Assembly: GCA_021816585.1 (NCBI GenBank)
Contig: JAKAXL010000001.1
Span: 124,001-188,000 of the forward strand
Origin: Pseudomonadota bacterium
GTDB taxonomy: Bacteria > Pseudomonadota > Gammaproteobacteria > Burkholderiales > Burkholderiaceae_C
DNA: 64,000 nucleotides
Direction: 5' to 3'
The notes under the pieces: generated by a model
Seen by the model: the letters and a program-made list of their open reading frames with translations, nothing else
What the model was told of the DNA's origin: nothing
The model's database searches: none
In this document: positions 1 to 8,477 of the stretch, piece by piece
Layout of the letters: every line of letters begins with the position of its first letter
How positions within the stretch are numbered: the first letter of the stretch is position 1
Program-made: the position numbers and the translations under genes

Positions 1-232
1 CGGAGCCGATCACCCAGGCGGGGCCCACGGCGGCGGCCACCGCCCGCGCCTTCTCGCACGCCAGGCGCAGAGCGAGATCGCGCGGCGACTCGCCGTCGCG
101 CGCGGTCTCGTCGACCCGCGGCGCCTGCACCTGGAAGGGCAGCCGCAGGCGCTGCAGCAGCTCGCGTCGGTAGGCCGAGGTCGAGGCCAGCACCAGCGGC
201 GGGGTGGGGGACTTCGCGGACGGCTCGGGCAT
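1..232 (-). CDS. maf: Maf-like nucleotide pyrophosphatase, 5' part (3' end outside window)
   Basis: The minus strand from the ATG at 232 encodes 77 residues running off the left edge. The start MPEPSAKSP is followed by [17 protein letters not shown], the conserved N-terminal Maf motif (LASxSxRR) that lies by the nucleotide-binding pocket. R-V-D-E-T and a lysine in ACEKA follow at the places expected in the family. Maf/YceF proteins hydrolyse non-canonical or methylated nucleoside triphosphates to monophosphates in the cytosol. Maf next to yceD-rpmF-plsX is a common proteobacterial arrangement; here two YeeE genes sit between them. No strong Shine-Dalgarno is visible. The C-terminal half cannot be checked. 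Confidence 0.85.
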   Translation of the reverse strand, partial: MPEPSAKSPTPPLVLASTSAYRRELLQRLRLPFQVQAPRVDETARDGESPRDLALRLACEKARAVAAAVGPAWVIGS

Positions 233-265
233 GGCGCGAGGTGCGGGGTGGAAAGTCGGATGCGT

Positions 266-691
266 TCAGGCGAACTCGAAGAAACGTCCCTCGAGCCAGG
301 CGCCGACGAGGATCCCGCCGATCACCCACAGCAGCGGCCAGTTGCCGACCCCCAGTCCGGCCAGCGCGGGGCCCGGGCAGACCCCGCTGAGACCCCAGCC
401 CATGCCGAACACCGCGGCGCCGATCACGGTGCGGCGGTCCAGGTGCGAGGGGTGCTTGGCCCAGCCGAGGCCGAACAGCGGCTGGCGCATCAGGCGCGGC
501 AGCACGCGGTAGGCGATCAGCACGACGCCGGCGGCGCCGCCCATCACCAGCAGCAGGCCCATGTCGTGCAGCATCAGGAAGCGCAGGATCGACTCCGGCT
601 GCACCATCGTGGACCATGCCAGACCGAAGCCGAACAGGCCGCCGCTGAGCAGCGCGGAGGCGAACACCGAGCCGGGGCGAATGTGTTTCAT
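266..691 (-). CDS. YeeE/YedE-type membrane protein, C-terminal-type half (141 aa)
   Basis: A small hydrophobic protein with about four membrane segments. It contains GMGWGLSGVCPGPALAGLG, the conserved Gly/Cys signature of the YeeE/YedE family, whose full-length members include the thiosulfate importer TsuA. The ATG at 691 is chosen because AGGAG lies nine bases upstream; an in-frame ATG at 709 would add six residues without a better site. It begins 22 bases after its partner (714-1190), so the two look co-transcribed and translationally linked. Family members half the length of TsuA usually occur as such pairs and are thought to assemble into one channel. A role in sulfur-compound transport is inferred from the family; the substrate is unknown. 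Confidence 0.85.
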   Translation of the reverse strand: MKHIRPGSVFASALLSGGLFGFGLAWSTMVQPESILRFLMLHDMGLLLVMGGAAGVVLIAYRVLPRLMRQPLFGLGWAKHPSHLDRRTVIGAAVFGMGWGLSGVCPGPALAGLGVGNWPLLWVIGGILVGAWLEGRFFEFA

Positions 692-713
692 GACCGAATT
701 CTCCTGCATCGAT

Positions 714-1190
714 TCAGAATCCGCCGGCCGCGCGGACCACGTGCGCGGTGACGATCGCGGTGAACAGGAAGGTGCAGACCGCCACCAGCGACGGCAGTTG
801 CATCGAGCCCAGCCCGCAGATGCCGTGCCCGGAGGTGCAGCCGCCACCCATGCGCGCGCCGAATCCCGCCAGCACGCCGCCGGCGGCCAGTTGCCAGGCC
901 GGCACGGCGGTCACGAAGGGATGTCCGTGCAATCCCACCTCCAGGTAGACCACGGCGCCCAGGATCATCCCGAGGCCGTAGAACATGCGCCAGTTTCGAG
1001 TCGATACAAATTTCGGATGCTGGAAGTGGGGCCACTTGCTGAACCACGACCAGAACGCGCTGTAGGCGGTGCTGACCCCGCCGATGAACCCGGTGAGCGC
1101 GAACAGCAGGCTCACTCCGAGCCCGATGAACACGCCTCCGCCGAGGTAATGGACCCAGCCGTTCGGAAACCAGTGTGCGAGAGTCTGCAT
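714..1190 (-). CDS. YeeE/YedE-type membrane protein, N-terminal-type half (158 aa)
   Basis: First gene of the two-gene YeeE unit. The ATG at 1190 opens MQTLAHWFPNG. The protein is hydrophobic and carries GARMGGGCTSGHGICGLG near residue 120, the Cys-containing signature typical of YeeE/YedE (DUF6691-type) transport proteins. In TsuA-like proteins such cysteines line the thiosulfate path, so sulfur-compound transfer across the inner membrane is the likely role (inference). In many proteobacteria such pairs sit beside a persulfide-sensing ArsR/BigR repressor; none is visible here, but the upstream divergent region carries two inverted repeats that could be operators. Confidence 0.85.
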   Translation of the reverse strand: MQTLAHWFPNGWVHYLGGGVFIGLGVSLLFALTGFIGGVSTAYSAFWSWFSKWPHFQHPKFVSTRNWRMFYGLGMILGAVVYLEVGLHGHPFVTAVPAWQLAAGGVLAGFGARMGGGCTSGHGICGLGSMQLPSLVAVCTFLFTAIVTAHVVRAAGGF

Positions 1191-1261
1191 GGCGATATCT
1201 CGGAATGCGAGTCGAAGGGATGGCCTGCAGCAAGCCGCGGGTCGGGCGCGAGCCTGCGGAC

Positions 1262-1325
1262 CATGTCCGAATGGTACTCGTGCGAGTATCAATCTGCCGA
1301 GACATGTCGGTGCCGCGCCGACATG
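1262..1325. promoter_or_regulatory. Two inverted repeats in the YeeE/yceD divergent region (candidate operators)
   Basis: TACTCG-TG-CGAGTA lies at 1275-1288, and CATGTCGG-7 nt-CCGACATG at 1303-1325. Additional CATGTC (1262-1267) and GACATG (1301-1306) copies bracket the first palindrome. The segment lies between the minus-strand YeeE start (1190) and the plus-strand yceD start (1346). Position and symmetry suggest repressor binding, but no regulator gene is adjacent and no regulator is assigned. Confidence 0.45.
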
Positions 1326-1332
1326 CCGCCGC

Positions 1333-1338
1333 TACACT
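1333..1338 (+). promoter_or_regulatory. Putative -10 element of yceD (leaderless arrangement)
   Basis: TACACT ends seven bases before the ATG at 1346, so transcription would start at or next to the start codon. No convincing -35 is seen. The same layout occurs before mpl and aroC in this window. Confidence 0.4.
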
Positions 1339-1345
1339 GCCGGGC

Positions 1346-1909
1346 ATGCAGACCCCGCCCTCCGAGGACGCCGCGCCGCGGCGCCTGAATCTGAAGGAAT
1401 TCGCGCAGCGTCGCCGCAGCCTGCAGGGCAGCGTCGCGGTGGCCGAGTTGCCGCGCCTGGCGGCCGCACTGCATGCCGACGCGGGGCAACTGGGCCGGCT
1501 GCGCGTGCACTGGAGCCTGCGCGGCAGCCTGCGCCGCGACCCCGCGGGCGCCGAGCAGGCGCTGGTGAGCCTGCGCGTGCGCGGTGAATTGCCGATGACC
1601 TGCCAGCGTTGCCTGCAGCCGTCGCAGCAGGCCGTCGACGACGAGGTCACGCTGCTCCTCGTCGACGAGGAGCCCGAACTCAGCGCCGAGGAACTGGAGT
1701 CGGCGGAGGAGGCCTATTGCTCCAGCCATCCGGTCGACGTCCTCGAACTGGTCGAGGACCAGCTGATCCTGGCCTTGCCGCTGGTGCCCATGCACGACCG
1801 ATGCCCGCAGCCGTTGCCGGCCGGCGAGGCGCCGTCGGGATCCGCCGGGTCGCCCGGGACCTCGCCCTTCGCGGTGCTCGCCGGCTTGCGCAAGCCCGGT
1901 GCGCACTGA
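1346..1909 (+). CDS. yceD: YceD/DUF177 family protein
   Basis: A 187-residue cytosolic protein of the DUF177 family, encoded directly upstream of rpmF as in most proteobacteria. The diagnostic features are MTCQRCLQ near residue 92 (CxxC), a following acidic stretch, the LALPLVPMH segment and a third cysteine after it (HDRCPQ). In E. coli the homologue is linked to 23S rRNA accumulation and ribosome assembly; the molecular function is not settled. ATG 1346 is chosen because the conserved region starts soon after it ([11 protein letters not shown]); longer frames read through the divergent regulatory region. It probably opens the rpmF-plsX-fab transcription unit. Confidence 0.88.
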   Translation: MQTPPSEDAAPRRLNLKEFAQRRRSLQGSVAVAELPRLAAALHADAGQLGRLRVHWSLRGSLRRDPAGAEQALVSLRVRGELPMTCQRCLQPSQQAVDDEVTLLLVDEEPELSAEELESAEEAYCSSHPVDVLELVEDQLILALPLVPMHDRCPQPLPAGEAPSGSAGSPGTSPFAVLAGLRKPGAH

Positions 1910-1931
1910 AGGGATGCTCCCCTGGCCGGTG

Positions 1932-1937
1932 TACAAT
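1932..1937 (+). promoter_or_regulatory. Putative -10 element upstream of rpmF
   Basis: TACAAT lies 28 bases before the rpmF ATG in the yceD-rpmF spacer. The -35 is not recognisable. It could be an internal promoter letting L32 and lipid genes be expressed apart from yceD. Confidence 0.35.
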
Positions 1938-1965
1938 CGCCGGATTTTTCCCCAGGGGTTTGGCC

Positions 1966-2148
1966 ATGGCCGTCCAGCAAAACAAGAAGTCGCCGTCGAA
2001 GCGCGGCATGCACCGCTCGCACCAGCATCTGGGCCAGCCGCCGGTGGCGCTCGAGCCGACCACCGGCGAGGTCCACCTGCGACACCACATCAGCCCGAGC
2101 GGTTTTTACCGCGGGCGCAAGGTCCTGAAGACCAAGAACGAAGAGTGA
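1966..2148 (+). CDS. rpmF: 50S ribosomal protein L32
   Basis: A 60-residue basic protein beginning [19 protein letters not shown], the standard bacterial L32 start, and ending KVLKTKNEE. It is the non-zinc type: the later part ([16 protein letters not shown]) has histidines and no CxxC pairs. It belongs to the large ribosomal subunit. It is followed after about 110 bases by plsX, the usual rpmF-plsX coupling of ribosome and phospholipid genes. ATG 1966 follows an AGGGG stretch. Confidence 0.97.
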   Translation: MAVQQNKKSPSKRGMHRSHQHLGQPPVALEPTTGEVHLRHHISPSGFYRGRKVLKTKNEE

Positions 2149-2257
2149 GCCGCTGTTTGCGGGCGCGCGCGGTCGCTGCGCGCATGGCGGCTGAGGCTGG
2201 TCCGGTGCGCGGCGTGGCCGCTTGCGCCGCGCATGCCTGCTGCCAGCGGGGTGCTGC

Positions 2258-3343
2258 ATGAATGTCTGCCTGGCCGTCGACGTGATGGGCGGCGACCACG
2301 GTCCGTCGGAAACCCTGCCGGCGTGCCGTGCGTTGCTCGACCGCCACGCGCAGGTCCGCGTGATGCTGGTGGGCCAGCCCGATGCGATGCAGGCCGGCCT
2401 GCAGCGCCATGGACTGTTCGACCACCCGCGTGCCAGCGTCGTCGCGGCCAGCGAGGTGGTGAGCATGGACGACCCGGTCGAGGTCGCGTTGCGTCGCAAG
2501 AAGGACTCGTCGATGCGCCGCGCCATCGAACTGGTCAAGGACGGCAGCGCGCAGGCCTGCGTGTCTTCGGGCAATACCGGCGCCCTGATGGCGGTGGCGC
2601 GCTACGTGCTGAAGACCCTGCCCGGAATCGATCGGCCGGCCATCGCGACCTACCTGCCGAACGCGGCCGGAGGCTCCACGCTGGTGCTGGACCTCGGCGC
2701 CAACGTCGATTGCGAGGCCGAACACCTGCTGCAGTTCGCGGTCATGGGCACCGCCTTCGCGGCCGCCGGGGGGCACGCCAATCCGCGCGTGGGCCTGCTC
2801 AACGTCGGCGAGGAAGTCATCAAGGGCAGCGAGATGATCAAGCGCGCCGGCGAACTGCTGCGCCAGGCGCACTCCGAGGGCCGCCTGAACTTCGCCGGCA
2901 ACGTCGAGGGTGACGACATCTTCAAGGGCAGCGTCGACATCGTCGTGTGCGACGGCTTCGTCGGCAATGTCGCGCTCAAGGCCACCGAGGGCGTGGCGCG
3001 CATGCTGACCGGCATGATGCGCGAGGAATTCACGCGCAACCTGGGCACGCGCCTGCTGGCGCTGGCGGCGCTGCCGCTGCTGACGCGCTTTCGCCGCCGC
3101 GTGGATCCGCAGCGCTACAACGGCGCCGCGCTGCTCGGCCTGCGCGGCCTGGTGTTCAAGAGCCACGGCGTCGCCGACGCCTTCGGCTTCCAGCAGGCGA
3201 TGGAGCGTGCCTGCGAGGCTGCGCAGGGCGAGGTGGTGCACGAGATCGAGCGCATCCTGGCCACGCTGCACGCGGCCGCGCCGGCGCCGACCGCGGCTGC
3301 CGTGCAGGACGCGTGCTGCGACGGCCAGGGCCGCATGAACTGA
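2258..3343 (+). CDS. plsX: Phosphate acyltransferase PlsX
   Basis: A 361-residue protein that makes acyl-phosphate from acyl-ACP, the first step of the PlsX/PlsY route to lysophosphatidic acid. The N-terminus shows the family signature [12 protein letters not shown]. Further conserved segments are [10 protein letters not shown] (near residue 104), [13 protein letters not shown] and [13 protein letters not shown]. Length matches the family. The start at 2258 places the signature directly at the N-terminus; a longer in-frame start at 2222 adds an unconserved tail. It is peripheral to the inner membrane. It lies between rpmF and fabH, the standard order. Confidence 0.95.
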   Translation: MNVCLAVDVMGGDHGPSETLPACRALLDRHAQVRVMLVGQPDAMQAGLQRHGLFDHPRASVVAASEVVSMDDPVEVALRRKKDSSMRRAIELVKDGSAQACVSSGNTGALMAVARYVLKTLPGIDRPAIATYLPNAAGGSTLVLDLGANVDCEAEHLLQFAVMGTAFAAAGGHANPRVGLLNVGEEVIKGSEMIKRAGELLRQAHSEGRLNFAGNVEGDDIFKGSVDIVVCDGFVGNVALKATEGVARMLTGMMREEFTRNLGTRLLALAALPLLTRFRRRVDPQRYNGAALLGLRGLVFKSHGVADAFGFQQAMERACEAAQGEVVHEIERILATLHAAAPAPTAAAVQDACCDGQGRMN

Positions 3344-3418
3344 GGAAATGCCGCGACGGGTCGGCGCGTCGCGGCCCGCTCCCTGGCCTTCGTTTTCGCA
3401 AACCGGACCGCGTTTTCC

Positions 3419-4396
3419 ATGTCGATCTACTCCCGCATACTCGGCACCGGCAGCTACCTGCCTCCGGAGACGGTCAGCAACGACGAGCTGGCCGCGCGCC
3501 TGGCGCGCGACGGCATCGAGACCAGCGACGCCTGGATCGTCGAGCGCACCGGAATCCGCGAGCGCCACTTCGCGGCCGACGGAGTGGGCAGCGTCGACCT
3601 GGGGGAGCAGGCGGCTCGGCGCGCACTCGACGATGCCGGGCTGACGCCGCAGGACATCGACATGATCATCGTCGCGACGTCCACCCCGGACATGATCTTC
3701 CCGTCCAACGCGGCGTTGATCCAGGGTCGCCTGGGCTGCCCGGGCGGCGCCGTGTTCGACGTGCAGGCGGTGTGCGCGGGATTCATCTACGCGCTGAGCG
3801 TGGCCGACCAGTTCATCCGCGGCGGCATGACGCGGCGCGCGCTGGTCATCGGCACCGAGGTGTTCTCGCAGATCCTGGACTTCTCGGACCGCGGCACCTG
3901 CGTGCTGTTCGGCGACGGCGCCGGTGCGGTGGTGCTCGGCGGCAGCGACACCCCGGGGGTGCTGTCCACCGCGCTGCACGGCGACGGGCGCCAGGCGGCC
4001 ATCCTGCGCACGCCGGGACGCGTCTGCGGCGGCAAGGTCAGCGGACACCCGTTCCTGGAGATGGATGGCCAGGCGGTGTTCAAGCAGGCGGTGCACGTGC
4101 TCGAGAACGTGGCCCGCGAGGTGCTCGAGAAGGCCGGGCGCAGCAGTTCCGATGTCGACTGGATGGTGCCGCACCAGGCCAACATCCGCATCATGCTGCA
4201 TACCGCGAAAAAGCTGGGAATCGGGCCCGAGCGCGTGGTGCAGACGGTGGCCTGGCACGGCAATACCTCGGCCGCGTCGATCCCGCTGGCACTGGACACC
4301 GCGGTGCGCGCCGGACAGATCCGGCGCGGCCAGACCCTGCTGCTGGAGGCTGTCGGCGGCGGCCTGACCTGGGGCGCGGCGCTGATCGACTTCTGA
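3419..4396 (+). CDS. fabH: Beta-ketoacyl-ACP synthase III
   Basis: A 325-residue enzyme that condenses acetyl-CoA with malonyl-ACP to start fatty-acid synthesis. The Cys-His-Asn triad is intact: C119 in QAVCAGF, H252 in VPHQANIRI and N282 in WHGNTSAAS. The C-terminus ([16 protein letters not shown]) is typical of FabH. The spacer from plsX (3344-3418) contains a 7-bp inverted repeat, CCGCGAC at 3351-3357 with GTCGCGG at 3368-3374, which may modulate readthrough. Next comes fabD. Confidence 0.97.
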   Translation: MSIYSRILGTGSYLPPETVSNDELAARLARDGIETSDAWIVERTGIRERHFAADGVGSVDLGEQAARRALDDAGLTPQDIDMIIVATSTPDMIFPSNAALIQGRLGCPGGAVFDVQAVCAGFIYALSVADQFIRGGMTRRALVIGTEVFSQILDFSDRGTCVLFGDGAGAVVLGGSDTPGVLSTALHGDGRQAAILRTPGRVCGGKVSGHPFLEMDGQAVFKQAVHVLENVAREVLEKAGRSSSDVDWMVPHQANIRIMLHTAKKLGIGPERVVQTVAWHGNTSAASIPLALDTAVRAGQIRRGQTLLLEAVGGGLTWGAALIDF

Positions 4397-4458
4397 CCGC
4401 CCGTTGACGACGGCCGCGGTGCCGCGGCGTGCAACGCGCTTTGCGAGGGAACCTCAAG

Positions 4459-5397
4459 ATGAAACCATTTGCCTTCGTGTTTCCCGGCCAGGGTTCGCAG
4501 TCGGTCGGCATGCTGGACGCGGCGAGCGCGCACCCGGCGGTGCGCGAGACCTTGCGCGAGGCCGCGGACGTGCTCGGCCAGGACATCGCCGAACTCATCC
4601 GCCAGGGGCCGGCCGACGAGCTGAACCTGACCACCAACACCCAGCCGGCGATGCTCACCGCCGGAGTCGCGCTGTGGCGCCTGTGGCTGGCCGAGGGCGG
4701 GCCCATGCCCGCGCTGGTGGCGGGGCACAGCCTGGGCGAATACACGGCGCTGGTCGCCGCCGGCGCGATCGAGTTCGCCGACGCGCTGCCGCTGGTGCGT
4801 TTTCGCGCCGAGGCCATGCAGCAGGCGGTGCCGGTGGGCAGCGGCGGCATGGCCGCGGTGCTCGGACTCGACGACGACGCGGTGCGCGAGACCTGCGCGC
4901 AGGCCGGCGCCGCCTGCGGCGAGGTGGTCGAGGCGGTGAACTTCAACGCCCCCGGACAGGTCGTGATCGCAGGGACCAGGGCGGCGGTCGAGCAGGCATG
5001 CACGCTGCTCAAGGCGCGCGGCGCCAAGCGCGCCCTGCCGCTGCCGGTGTCGGCGCCCTTCCACAGCAGCCTGCTCGCGGGCGCGGCCGAGCGACTCGCC
5101 GCCTACCTGGAGACGGTGCCGGTGGCGCCGCCGCGCATTCCCGTCATCCACAATGTGGACGTGGCGCGCCATGCCGAGCCGGCGCGCATCCGCGCCGCGC
5201 TGGCGGCGCAGGCCGCCGGCGCGGTGCGCTGGGTCGAGTGCGTGCGTGCGCTGCGCGACGCGGGCTGCACGCAGATCGTCGAGTGCGGTCCGGGCAAGGT
5301 GCTGGCGGGGCTCGCGCGCCGCATCGATCCGGCGCTCGAAGGCCATGCGCTGGTCGACCTGGCCAGCGCGCAATCCATCAGGGAGACCTTGCAATGA
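4459..5397 (+). CDS. fabD: Malonyl-CoA:ACP transacylase
   Basis: A 312-residue cytosolic enzyme that loads malonate from CoA onto ACP. The N-terminal FPGQGSQ motif and the nucleophile elbow AGHSLGEY (S91) are present, and PVSAPFHSS near residue 195 supplies the partner histidine. ATG 4459 is supported by GAGGGAA about ten bases upstream; an upstream in-frame start at 4429 is unlikely. The stop overlaps the fabG start as ATGA, indicating translational coupling. Confidence 0.96.
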   Translation: MKPFAFVFPGQGSQSVGMLDAASAHPAVRETLREAADVLGQDIAELIRQGPADELNLTTNTQPAMLTAGVALWRLWLAEGGPMPALVAGHSLGEYTALVAAGAIEFADALPLVRFRAEAMQQAVPVGSGGMAAVLGLDDDAVRETCAQAGAACGEVVEAVNFNAPGQVVIAGTRAAVEQACTLLKARGAKRALPLPVSAPFHSSLLAGAAERLAAYLETVPVAPPRIPVIHNVDVARHAEPARIRAALAAQAAGAVRWVECVRALRDAGCTQIVECGPGKVLAGLARRIDPALEGHALVDLASAQSIRETLQ

Positions 5398-6143
5398 ACG
5401 CGAACGCAGGAATGCTGGCAGGCCAGGTGGCGCTGGTCACCGGGGCCACGCGCGGCATCGGGCATGCCATCGCCGCCGAGCTGCTGGCGCAGGGCGCCTA
5501 TGTGATCGGTACGGCCACCAGCGACTCCGGAGCCGCGCGCATCCAGGAATCCCTGGGAGACGCCGGCCAGGGCGTGGTGCTCGACGTCAACGACGCCGCG
5601 GCTGCGCAGGCGCTGGTCGAGCGCATCGCCAAGGAGCGCGGCGGTCTGCAGGTGCTGGTCAACAATGCCGGGATCACCCGCGACACGCTGGCGTTGCGCA
5701 TGCAGGACAGCGACTGGGGCGCAGTCATCGACACCAACCTGAACGCGGTGTTCCGCTTGTGCCGGGCGGCGATCCGGCCGATGATGAAGCAGCGAGCCGG
5801 GCGCATCGTCAACATCACCTCGGTGGTCGGCGCCAGCGGCAACCCGGGCCAGGCCAACTACGCGGCCGCGAAGGCCGGCGTGGCCGGCATGACGCGGGCG
5901 CTGGCGCAGGAGCTGGGCAGCCGCAACATCACCGTGAACTGCGTCGCGCCGGGCTTCATCGACACCGACATGACCCGCGGGCTCGGCGAAGAGGCCTCGC
6001 AGGCGCTGCTGGCACGCATTCCGCTGGGTCGCCTGGGCCAGCCGCAGGACATCGCACATGCGGTAGGCTTCCTGGTGAGTCCGCAGGCCGGCTACATCAC
6101 CGGCTGCGAATTGCACGTCAACGGCGGCATGTACATGTGCTGA
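5394..6143 (+). CDS. fabG: 3-oxoacyl-ACP reductase
   Basis: A 249-residue short-chain dehydrogenase that reduces 3-oxoacyl-ACP with NADPH. The Rossmann motif GATRGIG is at residues 17-23, NNAG at 90-93, and the catalytic residues are S143, Y156 and K160 (YAAAK). The C-terminal GMYM is typical of FabG. It starts within the fabD stop codon and has GGGAG just upstream. A 157-base spacer with the acpP promoter follows. Confidence 0.96.
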   Translation: MNANAGMLAGQVALVTGATRGIGHAIAAELLAQGAYVIGTATSDSGAARIQESLGDAGQGVVLDVNDAAAAQALVERIAKERGGLQVLVNNAGITRDTLALRMQDSDWGAVIDTNLNAVFRLCRAAIRPMMKQRAGRIVNITSVVGASGNPGQANYAAAKAGVAGMTRALAQELGSRNITVNCVAPGFIDTDMTRGLGEEASQALLARIPLGRLGQPQDIAHAVGFLVSPQAGYITGCELHVNGGMYMC

Positions 6144-6267
6144 TGCCGTCGCGGGGATGGTTCCGTGCACGCGCGCTCGTCCGCGGACGGGCGGCAGGCC
6201 GGGACGGGGCAGCGCGTCGCCACGGGGCGGATGCTGATTTCCCGGTGGCGGCCCGGCCCCGGGTGGA

Positions 6268-6273
6268 TAGAAT
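6268..6273 (+). promoter_or_regulatory. Putative -10 element of the acpP promoter
   Basis: TAGAAT lies 27 bases before the acpP start in a relatively AT-rich patch that also holds a T-run and the GGAG ribosome site. The -35 is poor. A dedicated acpP promoter is plausible because ACP is needed in great excess over the Fab enzymes. Confidence 0.45.
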
Positions 6274-6300
6274 TCGAAAGCCTTTTTTCTGGAGATTTAC

Positions 6301-6540
6301 ATGAGTGATATCGAACAACGCGTCAAGAAGATCATTGCCGAGCAGCTCGGCGTGGCCGAGGACCAGGTCACGAACGAGAAATCCTTCGTCAATGATCTCG
6401 GCGCCGACTCGCTGGACACCGTCGAGCTGGTGATGGCGCTGGAAGACGAGTTCGGCATCGAGATTCCCGACGAGGACGCGGAGAAGATCACCACCGTGCA
6501 ACTGGCGGTGGACTACGCCAAGCAGCATCACAAGGCCTGA
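6301..6540 (+). CDS. acpP: Acyl carrier protein
   Basis: A 79-residue acidic protein, [11 protein letters not shown] at the N-terminus, with the phosphopantetheine attachment motif GADSLDT (S37). It is activated by AcpS, also encoded in this window (18202-18618), and carries growing acyl chains for FabH, FabD, FabG and FabF. GGAG eight bases upstream supports the start. Inverted repeats directly after the stop may separate its abundant transcript from fabF. Confidence 0.98.
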   Translation: MSDIEQRVKKIIAEQLGVAEDQVTNEKSFVNDLGADSLDTVELVMALEDEFGIEIPDEDAEKITTVQLAVDYAKQHHKA

Positions 6541-6581
6541 GGTCCGCGCGCCGGCGCGCCGCCTTCGGAAGTGGGCGGACC
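6541..6581 (+). other. Stem-loop directly after acpP
   Basis: GGTCCGC (6541-6547) pairs with GCGGACC (6575-6581), starting on the base after the acpP stop codon, with a GC-rich interior that can pair further. No T-run follows, so it is more likely an mRNA 3'-stabilising or attenuating hairpin between acpP and fabF than a full terminator. Confidence 0.45.
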
Positions 6582-6689
6582 GCTGGTCGCGGCCGGCGGC
6601 CCGGGCCGCGACGTGACGCTGCGCGCGTCGCGGCTCCCGCGTTTTTCCTGGAGTTTTTCTGCTTTGTCAGCTTTGCCTGCCTGTTTCCT

Positions 6690-7928
6690 ATGACTCTGCG
6701 CCGTCGCATCGCCATCACCGGTCTGGGTATCGTTTCTCCCGTGGGCAACTCCGTGGAGACGGCCTGGAGCAATCTGGTCGCCGGCAGGTCCGGAATCGGG
6801 CCGATCACCAAATTCGATGCGTCGACGTTTTCCGCGCGCATCGCCGGAGAGGTGCGCGACTTCGACATCGGTGAATACATCCCGGTGAAGGAGGCGCGCC
6901 ACATGGACACCTTCATCCACTACGGGCTGGCGGCGTCGATGCAGGCGGTCCGCGACAGCGGACTCCACGGCGACTCCGGAGTCGATCCGGAGCGCGTCGG
7001 CGTGATGATCGGCTCGGGAATCGGCGGCCTGCCGATGATCGAGCAGACCTATCAGGAATTCATCGACCGCGGTGCGCGACGCATCTCGCCGTTCTTCGTG
7101 CCGTCGTCGATCATCAACATGATCTCGGGGCACCTGTCGATCCAGTATGGATTCAAGGGGCCGAACCTTTCGGTGGTGACCGCCTGCACCACGGGGCTGC
7201 ATGCGATCGGACTGGCCGCGCGCCTGATCGAGAGCGGAGACGCCGACGCGATGATCGCCGGCGGCGCCGAGGCCACCGTGTGCCCGCTGGGCATCGGCGG
7301 CTTCGCCTCGGCGCGCGCGCTTTCCACGCGCAACGACGACCCGGAAGCGGCGAGTCGTCCGTGGGACGCCGAGCGCGACGGCTTCGTGCTGGGCGAAGGC
7401 GCCGGCGTGATGATGCTGGAGGACTGGGAGCACGCGACGCGGCGCGGTGCGCGCATCTACGCCGAGCTGGTCGGCTTCGGCATGAGCGCCGATGCCTTCC
7501 ACGTCACCGCCCCGAACGTCGACGGCCCGCGCAAGTGCATGGCCGCCGCGCTGCGCAATGCCGAGGTGGCGGCCGACCAGGTGCAGTACCTGAATGCCCA
7601 CGGCACCTCGACGCCGCTGGGCGACAAGAACGAGAGCGACGCGATCAAGGCGGCCTTCGGCTCCCATGCATCGCGCCTGGTGGTGAGTTCGACCAAGTCG
7701 ATGACGGGGCACCTGCTCGGCGGTGCCGGCGGTGTCGAGGCCCTGTTCACGGTGCTGGCCCTGCATCGTCAGGTGGCGCCGCCGACCATCAATCTGCGCA
7801 ACCCGGATCCCGAGTGCGATCTGGACTATTGCGCCAACACCGCGCGCGACATGCCCATCGAGTACGCGCTGAAGAACAACTTCGGCTTCGGCGGGACCAA
7901 CGGGTCGCTGCTGTTCCGCCGCGTCTGA
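6690..7928 (+). CDS. fabF: Beta-ketoacyl-ACP synthase II
   Basis: A 412-residue elongating condensing enzyme. The thiolase-fold catalytic residues are C166 (VVTACTTG), H304 (NAHGTSTPLGD) and H341 (SMTGHLLGGAG). FGFGGTN near the C-terminus is the final family motif. Length is normal for FabF. The start MTLRRRIAITGLG at 6690 puts the conserved first strand at residue 6. It ends the fab cluster; ygfX begins 13 bases after the stop. Confidence 0.97.
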   Translation: MTLRRRIAITGLGIVSPVGNSVETAWSNLVAGRSGIGPITKFDASTFSARIAGEVRDFDIGEYIPVKEARHMDTFIHYGLAASMQAVRDSGLHGDSGVDPERVGVMIGSGIGGLPMIEQTYQEFIDRGARRISPFFVPSSIINMISGHLSIQYGFKGPNLSVVTACTTGLHAIGLAARLIESGDADAMIAGGAEATVCPLGIGGFASARALSTRNDDPEAASRPWDAERDGFVLGEGAGVMMLEDWEHATRRGARIYAELVGFGMSADAFHVTAPNVDGPRKCMAAALRNAEVAADQVQYLNAHGTSTPLGDKNESDAIKAAFGSHASRLVVSSTKSMTGHLLGGAGGVEALFTVLALHRQVAPPTINLRNPDPECDLDYCANTARDMPIEYALKNNFGFGGTNGSLLFRRV

Positions 7929-7941
7929 CGGAGCGACCGCG

Positions 7942-8364
7942 ATGCAGCCCGGGCCGCTGCAGGTGCGCGTCGAGCGATTCGGACGCTGGCACGCCTGGCT
8001 GGCGGCCTTCGACCTCGCCGTGGCTGCGGCCGGCGTATGGAACGCGTGGCAGTGGTGGGCCGGCGGCAGCCGGCAGGAATTCCACGTGATGGCCGGCTTG
8101 TCCCTGGGCGTGTTCCTGATGGTGCTGACGGCCCAGGTCCCGTACTGGAAGATCTCGCGTTTCACCTTGATCCACGACGCGCAGGGTTGGCTGCTGCAGT
8201 CCAGGGACCATCGGCGCCGACGCCTTGCGCAGGTGCGTGCGCTGAGCATGCCCGGACTGCTGCTGGTGCTGGGCATGAGCGAGCGCGGGCGCGAGGTTCT
8301 CCCGGTGCCTTCCGACATAGCACCGGCGATCTGGCGGGAATTGCGCACGCGTCTGGCTCTTTAA
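7942..8364 (+). CDS. YgfX-like small membrane protein
   Basis: A 140-residue protein with two probable membrane helices (about residues 22-42 and 50-67, including WNAWQWW and FLMVLTAQVPYW), then a soluble, arginine-rich C-terminus. Size, topology and position between fabF and rpoE match the YgfX-type proteins annotated there in Burkholderiales, but I identify it by context and profile rather than by a catalytic motif. GGAG ten bases before ATG 7942 supports the start. YgfX/CptA proteins have been linked to cell-division toxin-antitoxin pairs in E. coli; no antitoxin partner is seen here. Confidence 0.6.
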   Translation: MQPGPLQVRVERFGRWHAWLAAFDLAVAAAGVWNAWQWWAGGSRQEFHVMAGLSLGVFLMVLTAQVPYWKISRFTLIHDAQGWLLQSRDHRRRRLAQVRALSMPGLLLVLGMSERGREVLPVPSDIAPAIWRELRTRLAL

Positions 8365-8477
8365 CGCGGGCGGGGTTGTAATAGGTCTTTTCGCGTGCCG
8401 CACTCGGGCGAGCCCGCCCGCGTGCATGCGCGCGAGCCGCCAGACGCCGGCGTTTTCCCCGCAAGGACTCGGCCGCC

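Noticed and set aside
3351-3374. Inverted repeat before fabH considered as a terminator
   Set aside because: No T-run follows and the genes form one conserved operon.
2090-4258. Minus-strand 722-codon frame opposite plsX and fabH
   Set aside because: A shadow frame in GC-rich DNA; both sense genes have all catalytic motifs.
8365-8477. Search for an autoregulatory sigma-E promoter before rpoE
   Set aside because: No GAACTT or TCTGA pair at suitable spacing was found in this spacer.
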